A DNA stretch of 64,000 nt from Gammaproteobacteria bacterium (GTDB lineage Bacteria > Pseudomonadota > Gammaproteobacteria > GCA-002705445 > GCA-002716945): positions 1 through 64,000 of the forward strand of contig JADHNN010000003.1 in NCBI GenBank assembly GCA_016779485.1, given 5' to 3'. The position numbers were made by a program, and so were the translations under genes. Below are positions 1 to 6,808 of this stretch, piece after piece (the stretch's first letter is position 1; every line of letters begins with the position of its first letter). The notes under the pieces are model-generated. The model was not told the origin of the DNA. It saw nothing but the letters and a program-made list of their open reading frames with translations, and made no database searches.

Positions 1-142
1 CAAAAACTTTATATCTTAACTGTTGCGCTTGACGTTGTTCTTTTTTGGTATCAGCAGTTTTGATAATATATTTAGGATAAGTATCTTTGAATCGAATCAG
101 ATTCATTAATTCAGTTCTATTAGAATAGATTTTCTCAAACAC
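1..142 (-). CDS. N-terminal fragment of a GNAT/hemolysin-type acyltransferase (cut by window edge)
   Basis: Only the first ~47 codons lie in the window; the gene continues past position 1. The readable end, KTADTKKEQRQAQQLRYKVF, resembles the start of the hemolysin-like N-acyltransferase family (OlsB-type, acyl-ACP dependent), where an LRYxVF motif opens the GNAT fold. The start is uncertain: a GTG at 142 or an in-frame ATG at 106, neither with a strong ribosome binding site. The next gene on the same strand, 63 bp upstream, is an LpxH-like phosphoesterase, and the two families often neighbour each other in lipid-related loci. The function is inferred from a short fragment. Confidence 0.5.
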   Translation of the reverse strand, partial: MFEKIYSNRTELMNLIRFKDTYPKYIIKTADTKKEQRQAQQLRYKVF

Positions 143-205
143 AACTTAATATTATCTTAAAAAGATGATTATTATTTGACATAAATGTTTAACTTTTGTT
201 AAGTA

Positions 206-985
206 TTAATTATGAAAATCATTGAGGTCAATATTTAACTGTTTGTGTTTTTCTCTCCAATAAATTAATTCAAAATTAACTGAAAAATCCTCAACTAGTG
301 CCGAACAACTGTCTACCCAATCTCCGTCATTCATATATCTTATAGTTTCTATATCTCTAATTTTGGCTGTATGAGTATGGCCACATATGACTCCTGAAAA
401 ATTTCTAGATTTAGCATGCTTACAAATATATTCTTCAAACTCATATAAATATTGTAGATACCCCTTGGCCTTAGTCTTCATCATTCCAGAAAAACTCCAG
501 TATGGTCTATTAAAATACTTTCTAATCCTATTTATGACACCGCTAGTCCATACCGCATAAGAATATGCTCTATCACCAAAGTATGATAGCCATGGGTATT
601 GCATGGTTTTATCAAAATAATCACCATGAGTGATTAGATACTTTTTATCGTCCACTCCAATATGAATAAACTCATCAACGATGGATATTGATCCGAAATT
701 TATATCAAATTCAAGATATTTACGGAGCGCTTCATCATGATTGCCAAGCACATATATAACTTTTGTGCCACGTTTAGCAGCAGTAAGAAATCTTCTGATT
801 ACATTCGTGTGTTCTTGTGGCCAATGAAAACCATTATTGACTTGCCAGCCATCTATAATATCACCTATGAGATATAAGTTTTGAGATGTATTTCTTTTTA
901 GAAAACTCAATAGTACATCAGCCTGGCACCCTGTAGTGCCTAGATGTATATCTGATATAAAGATTGAACGGTACTGCTGTTCCAC
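206..985 (-). CDS. LpxH-like metallophosphoesterase (UDP-2,3-diacylglucosamine diphosphatase family)
   Basis: A 259-aa calcineurin-like phosphoesterase. The dinuclear metal site is complete: DIHLG (residues 12-16), GDIIDGW (41-47), GNHDE (81-85), a THGD near 120 and GHTHT near 203. The length and the spacing GD-x2-D / GNHD match COG2908, which includes LpxH, the enzyme that hydrolyses UDP-2,3-diacylglucosamine to lipid X in lipid A synthesis. Other members of this subfamily lie beside acyltransferases and are not proven LpxH, so the substrate is uncertain. No signal peptide is seen, so it is cytoplasmic. It precedes the acyltransferase fragment at 1-142 on the same strand and may be cotranscribed with it. 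Confidence 0.8.
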   Translation of the reverse strand: MEQQYRSIFISDIHLGTTGCQADVLLSFLKRNTSQNLYLIGDIIDGWQVNNGFHWPQEHTNVIRRFLTAAKRGTKVIYVLGNHDEALRKYLEFDINFGSISIVDEFIHIGVDDKKYLITHGDYFDKTMQYPWLSYFGDRAYSYAVWTSGVINRIRKYFNRPYWSFSGMMKTKAKGYLQYLYEFEEYICKHAKSRNFSGVICGHTHTAKIRDIETIRYMNDGDWVDSCSALVEDFSVNFELIYWREKHKQLNIDLNDFHN

Positions 986-1046
986 TAATGAATGATTAAA
1001 TTTTTAAATTACAAGGTAATTACGTTTTCTTTAAATAATTGTGAAA

Positions 1047-2057
1047 TTAATTTGGCATATGTTTATTTATAAACATCATAAGTATTTTTTTTGCATCAAT
1101 ACTAGGTTGGGAATTATATTGAACATATGCACCCTGAGAAGTGCATTCGTCAAGAAACCTAGTCCTATTTTTGAGACTACTTAGGTCCATGTTGTCATTT
1201 AGATTGACTGTTTGAAATATGGGGCTTATTTTCAATAGACATTTATCAGTGTTAGCATTAAGAACAGGTTGCCAAGGAAGATAAGATCCAAAGAAAAAAG
1301 CATAATTGTCAAAACCATGATATGCATCAGCAAGTATATGATACTCAATATTTTCATCATTAAGTTTAGAAATTAATTCTGAGCAATAAGAGGCAGGTGT
1401 AATTTTATCTTTGTTTCCACTAATTAGTAGCATAGGTATATCAGTTACATTTTCTTTATCAATATCAAATCCACAATAAGTATACATACCAGCTAAAAAT
1501 TCAAAATCATTTTTGTAAACGAGTTTGTCATAAAGATGTTTATTTTTTAGTAGAATAGGCCCTATACCTCCCTTGGACCAACCAATATAACCAATTTTCC
1601 CATTTAATCTTGGATGTGTTCTTAGTATTTTTGCAGAATTTATAACATCAGACACCATCATCGGTTCTGTGACATATTTGAATGTAAAATCTATGATAGT
1701 ATCCCTTGGTGTAAAGTGATCAATTATTAGCACTGCATACCCATGTCTTAGCATCATATCCTTATAATCATAATGAAAACGAAAGATACCTCCAGCGCCA
1801 TGAGATATTATGATTAACGATACAGGGGTGTCAATATTTGGAGGAAAGTATAAGTGGCCTGGGATAGCGATGTTTTCAGGATCATTGTCATTGAAATCAT
1901 AGATATTCTTACTATCTATACAAATAGTTGAGGCCTCTTTATCGGAGAACAAAGAAGTTGGATGTTGGTTCTCACATGCACTTACAGGATAAATATCTGG
2001 TTTGACAAAGATAATTATTAAAAATAAAACAAGCAGCACATAGAATATTTTTTTCAT
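1047..2057 (-). CDS. Secreted or membrane-anchored dienelactone-hydrolase-like alpha/beta hydrolase
   Basis: A 336-aa protein with a hydrophobic N-terminal segment (about residues 4-20) that is either a signal peptide or an anchor. The hydrolase core shows an oxyanion region ISHGAGG, the nucleophile elbow GWSKGG, an acidic strand LISGNKDKITP and the catalytic His in DAYHGFDNYAF. This triad and order match the dienelactone hydrolase family; the nucleophile is Ser rather than Cys. The substrate is unknown. The C-terminal ~60 residues (from about 275, with two Cys) extend past the catalytic His. It is followed by only 61 bp before the LpxH-like gene, so cotranscription is possible. Confidence 0.7.
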   Translation of the reverse strand: MKKIFYVLLVLFLIIIFVKPDIYPVSACENQHPTSLFSDKEASTICIDSKNIYDFNDNDPENIAIPGHLYFPPNIDTPVSLIIISHGAGGIFRFHYDYKDMMLRHGYAVLIIDHFTPRDTIIDFTFKYVTEPMMVSDVINSAKILRTHPRLNGKIGYIGWSKGGIGPILLKNKHLYDKLVYKNDFEFLAGMYTYCGFDIDKENVTDIPMLLISGNKDKITPASYCSELISKLNDENIEYHILADAYHGFDNYAFFFGSYLPWQPVLNANTDKCLLKISPIFQTVNLNDNMDLSSLKNRTRFLDECTSQGAYVQYNSQPSIDAKKILMMFINKHMPN

Positions 2058-2574
2058 CAGTTATTAATATACAACACATTTATTATCAATTTGTGAAATA
2101 AATACCTATAATTGTTTCATGAAGTATACAGAAGTCCCCTATACATTCATATTCTTATATGCGTTTTCTGTAGCATTAAATGACTAACAGTTAAAAATGA
2201 CCAGAATAAAGGTTTTTGACCCTAGTAATGCAAACATTATCTACACTAACATTAGAGAGACGCTGAATAATTATAAATGGAGAGAATAATATACCCAGCG
2301 CCCTACACTTGGAGGTTATAAATTATTCTAGGAGGTATATGTTAAAGAAAAATTAAAGGTTTGTTTTTGTTAGTTTAAATATTTTGTACTAGAAGTGTTT
2401 TATTCATATCTTAATCATAACAAGAAAGTGTGTGGCTAGAGTAGTCTTTTAATCAAATTTACTCACTATAAATAGTAGCAATATGGAGTGTATTGTGTGC
2501 TTGTGTACTGTGTGTCTTTACTTGATTAATAAAACAAATCTTTTAGCTCTTTATTCTTTTCAAGTAAGTCTTTC
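2058..2574. other. 517-bp gap with no convincing gene
   Basis: The gap separates the hydrolase and alcohol dehydrogenase genes. It contains repeat copy 1 (2428-2450). A 30-codon plus-strand reading frame at 2197-2289 and an AGGAGG before a five-codon frame near 2341 look like chance: the first has no ribosome site and the second encodes almost nothing. A plus-strand frame from 2483 into the dehydrogenase gene is its antisense shadow. No RNA gene was recognised. Confidence 0.5.
2428..2450. repeat. Intergenic repeat, copy 1
   Basis: A 23-bp core: GTGTGTGGCTAG, then AG, then TAGTCTTTT. It is identical to copy 3. The flanks CAAGAAA on the left and AATCAAA on the right are shared with copy 2. It lies about 125 bp past the stop of the alcohol dehydrogenase gene. 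Within the core GGCTA and TAGTC can pair around a 3-nt loop, followed by a T run on the plus strand, but the flanking genes are on the minus strand. Confidence 0.8.
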
Positions 2575-3582
2575 TTATATCGTTCTTGATAAAACCGCAC
2601 GATATCTAATTTTGTTTTCCTTAACTTTCTTTATGGCTTTATTAACATCAGAAAATTTAAATTGCTCTACTATAGGCTTAATATTTTTTTCAGCAGCAAT
2701 TTTCAACATTTCTTTCATCATTTTTCTGCTGCCGCCTGGGTTACCAGATATCTTGATTCTTTTCATGATCAAACTAAATGCATGGATGCTAATTGGGCTT
2801 GGCGGTATTCCAACAAAACAAATATTTCCATCTACATCTAGGGTATTAGCGAGACTAGTCCAATCAAGGTCTGCGTGAGCAGTCACAAGTATAAAATCAA
2901 ATTTATTTTTTAATTTAGAAAGATTTTTATAATCTACTGCAATAGTTGCTCCAAACTTTTTAGCTTCAGTTTTCTTGCTTAATGATGATGTTACTGCTGT
3001 AACGTGATAACCCATGGCTTTGCCATATTGAATTGCCAGATGACCCAAGCCACCTATTCCTATCACAGCAACACGGTCCTTTGGCTTAACCTTGTAACCT
3101 CGATAAGCACCATGTACAGTCCATCCAGCGCACATTAATGGGGCTGCATGTTCCGATTTTAACTTTTCAGGTATAGGATATATAACGCTTTTATCAGCCT
3201 TAACATAGTCTGCAAATCCACCATTGCGACCAACAGCTGTCATCTCAGGAGATGCACACATATTATCTCTATCAGTTTTACAGTATGTGCATTTTTCACA
3301 TACTTTAGAGAACCATCCGATCCCAACACGTTGTCCTAATTTTAAATTTTTTACCTGAGAACCTTTTTGTATTATGAAACCAACAATTTCATGACCTGGA
3401 ATAAAAGGATAATTCGAGATGCCCCAGTCATTATCTATTAGATGTATATCGCTATAGCAAATTCCGCAGTGACTTATTTCAACAACTACCTCTTTAGGTG
3501 CTATCTTCTTTATTTGATAACTTTGAGGTAACAATTTTGAATTAGCTTTTTTAGCACCATATCCACTAACGATTCTATCCAT
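2575..3582 (-). CDS. Zinc-dependent NAD(P) alcohol dehydrogenase (cinnamyl/YahK-type MDR family)
   Basis: A 335-aa medium-chain dehydrogenase/reductase. The catalytic zinc site reads HCGICYSDIH followed by PGHEIVG. The structural zinc lobe carries the four cysteines C-x2-C-x2-C-x7-C in the stretch CEKCTYCKTDRDNMC. The Rossmann glycines read GIGGLGHLAIQYGKAMG. The layout fits NADP-preferring aldehyde reductases of the cinnamyl alcohol dehydrogenase/YahK group, which interconvert alcohols and aldehydes in the cytoplasm. The physiological substrate is not deducible. Repeat copy 1 follows the gene and copy 2 precedes it, so it sits as one unit of the repeat-separated array. Confidence 0.88.
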   Translation of the reverse strand: MDRIVSGYGAKKANSKLLPQSYQIKKIAPKEVVVEISHCGICYSDIHLIDNDWGISNYPFIPGHEIVGFIIQKGSQVKNLKLGQRVGIGWFSKVCEKCTYCKTDRDNMCASPEMTAVGRNGGFADYVKADKSVIYPIPEKLKSEHAAPLMCAGWTVHGAYRGYKVKPKDRVAVIGIGGLGHLAIQYGKAMGYHVTAVTSSLSKKTEAKKFGATIAVDYKNLSKLKNKFDFILVTAHADLDWTSLANTLDVDGNICFVGIPPSPISIHAFSLIMKRIKISGNPGGSRKMMKEMLKIAAEKNIKPIVEQFKFSDVNKAIKKVKENKIRYRAVLSRTI

Positions 3583-3658
3583 TTATATTTCCTTAAAATT
3601 ACATTATATGCTTCTTAGATCTTATGTATTTGTTAATTTCGTTAATTATACCAAGAAA

Positions 3659-3681
3659 GCATGTTGCTAGGGTAGTCTTTT
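3659..3681. repeat. Intergenic repeat, copy 2 (diverged)
   Basis: It matches copies 1 and 3 at 19 of 23 positions (GCATGTTGCTAG, GG, TAGTCTTTT) and shares the longer flanks CCAAGAAAG and AATCAAA with copy 1. It abuts the 3' end of the ATP-grasp gene: the stop codon at 3684-3686 falls in the conserved right flank. It lies 77 bp upstream of the alcohol dehydrogenase start. Confidence 0.75.
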
Positions 3682-3683
3682 AA

Positions 3684-4781
3684 TCAAAAAGATAATACTT
3701 GTCTGTTAACTTGGGTACATAACCCCAAGCCATTATTTGTAATGGTCAGAATCATTTGTTCATAGCTCATACCAAGATTGAGCAAACATGATCTATAAAA
3801 ATAACCTTTCTGAAGACCTGGCATAAGGTTAGCTTCAATAAAATGAGGAACGCCGTTATGATTCATTTTAATGTCAATTCGTCCCAGTGACTTACCGTCC
3901 AATGCTTTAAATGCGTCCTTTGCAAAATCAGAAAGTTGATTATAAATCTTTCTATCTGTAATCGGAATGACACTTTCTTGATCATTTTTTTTAATATCAT
4001 AGTCAAGAATATAATGACCATTTATGTTTTTATCTACAATAATTTCTATCGGCATTGCTCTTAGATTTCCATTAGAGTTATCTTGAAGAATACTGACAGT
4101 GTACTCTTTACCAGGCAAGTACGTCTCTACCATAGAACATGAATTTTGATTATGTTTAATATCTAATATCTTTTTTTGAAAACTTAAAAAATCATACACG
4201 ATAGACTCTTTATCTACTCCTCTACTGTCTCCACCTGTTAAGGGCTTTATGAAAAGAGGAAATGCAATAGGAATCGACATTTCAGTTAGGTACTCGTTAT
4301 GCTCTGTTGTAAAAAAATCAGCTGTCTTAATATTAGCTTTTTGCATAATTTTTTTGGCTATACTTTTATCATGCTCATTATGGAGTGCTTCTCTGTTTGA
4401 AGCGATGTATGAAATATCATAACTTTCTAAATAGTCATTAAGCCAAATAATTCCATCATCAAAATAAAAGTATTTAACACCCGAGAAAACTAAATCTGGT
4501 TTTCTTAATGCTAATTTTTTCAAATCATTTTTAGTATTGATTGTGGTAATTGAAACATTTCTATAATGCCTTGATAAAATTTCTAAAATGAGATTTTCAT
4601 CTAATTTAATCGCGACGTTTTTTTGACTTAGTGCTATGTCATCTAATTTAGGAACAATAACAATTTCAATTGTTTTATCTATTTTTTGCGGAAAAACATA
4701 CTTTTTATCAAAGGGTAAAATCTTTTGTACATTATTAGATGTTGCTACAATTTCTATATTTTTTATTTCTTCTATATTCAA
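3684..4781 (-). CDS. D-Ala-D-Ala-ligase-like ATP-grasp protein
   Basis: A 365-aa ATP-grasp protein. The C-terminal two thirds match the D-alanine:D-alanine ligase fold: lysine strand FPLFIKPLTGGDSRGV, hinge MVETYLPGKEYTVSIL, and metal-binding strand GRIDIKMNHNGVPHFIEANLMPGL with the expected Asp, Glu and Asn. The N-terminal ~75 residues are not typical Ddl sequence. The gene is far from any cell-wall operon and sits in the repeat-separated array. A specialised carboxylate-amine ligase is therefore more likely than the housekeeping Ddl. The stop codon lies within the flank of repeat copy 2. Confidence 0.75.
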   Translation of the reverse strand: MNIEEIKNIEIVATSNNVQKILPFDKKYVFPQKIDKTIEIVIVPKLDDIALSQKNVAIKLDENLILEILSRHYRNVSITTINTKNDLKKLALRKPDLVFSGVKYFYFDDGIIWLNDYLESYDISYIASNREALHNEHDKSIAKKIMQKANIKTADFFTTEHNEYLTEMSIPIAFPLFIKPLTGGDSRGVDKESIVYDFLSFQKKILDIKHNQNSCSMVETYLPGKEYTVSILQDNSNGNLRAMPIEIIVDKNINGHYILDYDIKKNDQESVIPITDRKIYNQLSDFAKDAFKALDGKSLGRIDIKMNHNGVPHFIEANLMPGLQKGYFYRSCLLNLGMSYEQMILTITNNGLGLCTQVNRQVLSF

Positions 4782-5047
4782 AATAAATTCTTATGCTCCA
4801 TCTACGCACGGTTTTCTTGTGAACCCGATTGGTACTATAGTCTAGTATTGGTTGATAATATTTACTAAAATATTCAGGTTTGCAGAGTGTTGATTCTACG
4901 GCAGTGAAACACACACTAGCATGATTTGCGGGGAATAGATATGAATACTATCTATATATTTATTGTATATATCTTTTTCTAAAGAAGATAGACCCTTTAA
5001 ACATGGTTGGTAACCATAAACAAACCTAAATATATACAGCCGTGTGA

Positions 5048-5070
5048 GTGTGTGGCTAGAGTAGTCTTTT
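5048..5070. repeat. Intergenic repeat, copy 3
   Basis: The core is identical to copy 1. On its right it continues as TGTAAAGTTAA to 5081, shared with copy 4. It lies about 57 bp past the stop of the 97-aa membrane protein gene and 266 bp ahead of the ATP-grasp gene. Confidence 0.8.
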
Positions 5071-5105
5071 TGTAAAGTTAAAGCACGACAATAATGCAGT
5101 AAGAT

Positions 5106-5130
5106 AATCTATACAAAGTGTGTATAGATT
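5106..5130 (-). terminator. Perfect 10-bp hairpin after the 97-aa membrane protein gene
   Basis: AATCTATACA and TGTATAGATT form a perfect inverted repeat around a 5-nt loop, 8 bp past the minus-strand stop. The stem is AT-rich and the minus-strand tail is only weakly T-rich, so it may be an RNA-stabilising hairpin rather than an efficient intrinsic terminator. Confidence 0.4.
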
Positions 5131-5137
5131 GTTGCTA

Positions 5138-5431
5138 TTAATAGTTAATGCATTTTTTTACAAAAGTATTTGAGATTATAATACCTATTAAAAAAGCTGG
5201 TATTGATATATAAGTATAAGTCCAGTCACCATGCATGAATGCTGGGTAGAAAGGTATTATATAAAACAGTTCTAGCATAAAGAAAAACCATGCTAAGAAA
5301 ATAAATATTCCATAGTCAGGATAGATGTCTACTAAGAGTTCATGACCTGCAGCAAATCCAACCAAAAACCCAATTGCATAGCATATATTTGTTAAAAGCT
5401 TGAAAAACCATACATGCGAATTTCCCATCAT
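5138..5431 (-). CDS. 97-aa membrane protein of unknown function
   Basis: A small protein with about three hydrophobic segments (residues ~10-28, 40-58 and 72-90), probably in the inner membrane. I recognise no family. Two ATGs stand in tandem at the start; an AGGGGG Shine-Dalgarno a few bases upstream supports initiation here, with the second ATG (5428) equally possible. It is bracketed by repeat copies 3 and 4, making it the shortest unit in the repeat-separated array. It has no operon partner on either side without an intervening repeat. Confidence 0.6.
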   Translation of the reverse strand: MMGNSHVWFFKLLTNICYAIGFLVGFAAGHELLVDIYPDYGIFIFLAWFFFMLELFYIIPFYPAFMHGDWTYTYISIPAFLIGIIISNTFVKKCINY

Positions 5432-5506
5432 ATACCCCCTAGCTACAATTAGTATATTATGGTTATATTTAAAATTACAAGCAATTACTGTTATGTTCCC
5501 CCTGAG

Positions 5507-5529
5507 GTGTGTGGCTAGACTAGTCTTTT
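5507..5529. repeat. Intergenic repeat, copy 4
   Basis: It differs from copies 1 and 3 by one base (GAC instead of GAG in the middle), which makes AGACTAGTCT a perfect palindrome. The right flank TGTAAAGTTAA (to 5540) is shared with copy 3, so copies 3 and 4 match over 34 bp with one mismatch. It lies between the AhpD-like gene and the 97-aa membrane protein gene. Confidence 0.8.
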
Positions 5530-5585
5530 TGTAAAGTTAAGATACAACTATTTAGATAATAATAAAGTCTATCAATTTATAATAG

Positions 5586-6140
5586 TTATTTACCCCATGC
5601 ATTCGTTTCGAATACTTCATCAATCTTTGTATCTGTTATATGGTTAGTGTAATTTGACATGACTTTCATTGCAGTTCCTACAATAATATCTAATATTACC
5701 TCTTTGCTATAACCAGCAGCAAGAAAATCATTTACTTCATTTTTACTTGGCCATCCACGTGTCTCATTTATGATAGAAGTAAATTTACGCAAAGCCTCCA
5801 ATTTTTTGTCTTTAATTGGTTTGTTGTCCCTCAGAGACTCAATTACATCATAAGGAATTTTTGCCATTTGTGAGACAGTTGTATGTGCAGCCATGCAATA
5901 GGGACATTCATGTTTATTTGCATTGGTCATGAGGATAATCTGTCTTTCCGTTTCTGTTAATGAAGTTTTGTCAAAGATATCATTAATTGCCATATAACTT
6001 TCTAGCATTGCTGGAGATTCTGCTATAACCGCCATGAAATTTGGTATAAAACCCCATTTATCATTAATTTTTTGTAAGATATCTTTTGATTCATCTGGTG
6101 CTGTCTCAACTGTGTGTATTTTAAAATCACTCATATACAT
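5586..6140 (-). CDS. AhpD/carboxymuconolactone-decarboxylase-like peroxidase
   Basis: A 184-aa protein with the alkylhydroperoxidase-D core: a helix ending HECPYCMAAH supplies the redox-active C-x2-C followed by the conserved His. This matches the peroxidase-related CMD subfamily. Members reduce peroxides using the CxxC disulfide, but the reductant and substrate here are unknown. It has no signal peptide. The start is either 6140 or the third codon (6134), which is better spaced from a GGGA ribosome site. It is the first gene of the repeat-separated array in the direction of transcription; repeat copy 4 lies about 55 bp past its stop. Confidence 0.8.
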   Translation of the reverse strand: MYMSDFKIHTVETAPDESKDILQKINDKWGFIPNFMAVIAESPAMLESYMAINDIFDKTSLTETERQIILMTNANKHECPYCMAAHTTVSQMAKIPYDVIESLRDNKPIKDKKLEALRKFTSIINETRGWPSKNEVNDFLAAGYSKEVILDIIVGTAMKVMSNYTNHITDTKIDEVFETNAWGK

Positions 6141-6191
6141 TTCCCATAAGATTTTATAAATTATTTATTAACTTTATTATATCTCAGTGGA

Positions 6192-6341
6192 ATGAAGTCA
6201 CAATATCTGATTACCAATCAGGATGAAAATACTATTGAGGGTTATCATGAGATATTAGGTTATGTTGTGTTTCACAAAAAGCTAGAAACTCTTTATCAAA
6301 AATTACTAATTCTAGATCCACTTGTAGGCAATTATAAGTGA
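6192..6341 (+). CDS. Possible 49-aa small protein
   Basis: A short plus-strand frame lying entirely between two minus-strand genes. It encodes a mixed, non-repetitive peptide beginning MKSQYLITNQDENTIEGYHE and ending LDPLVGNYK. There is only a weak purine stretch ahead of the ATG. Amino acid composition looks protein-like rather than antisense-like, and it nearly fills the gap. It ends one base before the stop of the convergent lipoprotein gene. No family recognised; it could also be a remnant of a longer gene. Confidence 0.35.
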   Translation: MKSQYLITNQDENTIEGYHEILGYVVFHKKLETLYQKLLILDPLVGNYK

Positions 6342-6342
6342 A

Positions 6343-6801
6343 CTAAATACCTCTAGTAAAACAACCAGATAGATCAGTGCCACTTATTAGTAATTTACCT
6401 GTACTAGGGCTTTTGATGAATTGATAAACCTGACAAGTACGTGTAAGCATTCTATCTGTACCTCTATACATACCGCCAGTTGTCAATTTAACAAAACAGG
6501 TATTATTATCCATAATAATTTTTGTACTAACTCCATTAGCATTAGCAAGTGCTTTAAAAGCTGGGCCTACTGAATAGGAGGTGGCTACAAATTTTGTAAC
6601 ACCAATATCATCTGAAGATTCACAAATTTCATTTATAAATTCTTTTGTTACACATTTATTATTGTCTCTATCTTTACATGATCCGTCAGGATAATAAGTG
6701 TATTGAATACCTGTTTCCATATCATCAGCTGGATTAGATGAACAAGCAGATATAATTAAAGTTAACATTACCATATAGACAATTTTTAGATTAGATTTCA
6801 T
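6343..6801 (-). CDS. Putative lipoprotein of unknown function (152 aa)
   Basis: The frame is open further upstream, but the ATG at 6801 is chosen. It is preceded by AGGA at good spacing, and it begins MKSNLKIVYMVMLTLIISAC, a lipoprotein signal with lipobox ISAC and the lipidated Cys at residue 20. The mature part is Cys-rich (six further Cys) and ends in CFTRGI. No enzymatic motif is visible. The start lies 7 bp past the stop of the 601-aa gene upstream, so the two form an operon and probably act together in the envelope. Confidence 0.65.
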   Translation of the reverse strand: MKSNLKIVYMVMLTLIISACSSNPADDMETGIQYTYYPDGSCKDRDNNKCVTKEFINEICESSDDIGVTKFVATSYSVGPAFKALANANGVSTKIIMDNNTCFVKLTTGGMYRGTDRMLTRTCQVYQFIKSPSTGKLLISGTDLSGCFTRGI

Positions 6802-6808
6802 TTTTTTC

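Larger units (their letters stand above)
4782..5137. other. 356-bp gap with repeat copy 3 and a hairpin; no gene seen
   Basis: The gap lies between the ATP-grasp gene and the 97-aa membrane protein gene. Reading frames on both strands are short and lack ribosome sites. It contains repeat copy 3 (5048-5070), a terminator-like hairpin (5106-5130) and a small inverted repeat ATGGTT-GGT-AACCAT near 5003. The long leader ahead of the ATP-grasp gene is unexplained. Confidence 0.5.

Noticed and set aside
2197-2370. Short plus-strand frames, including an AGGAGG before a five-codon frame
   Set aside because: Too short, with stops in all continuations; consistent with chance in AT-rich DNA.
2483-2878. 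131-aa plus-strand reading frame
   Set aside because: Most of it lies antisense to the 3' end of the alcohol dehydrogenase gene, whose zinc and Rossmann motifs are certain.
2421-5540. Repeats as integron attC sites
   Set aside because: I looked for GTTRRRY/RYYYAAC core boxes and long folded arms around each copy; they are not there, and no integron integrase is in the window.
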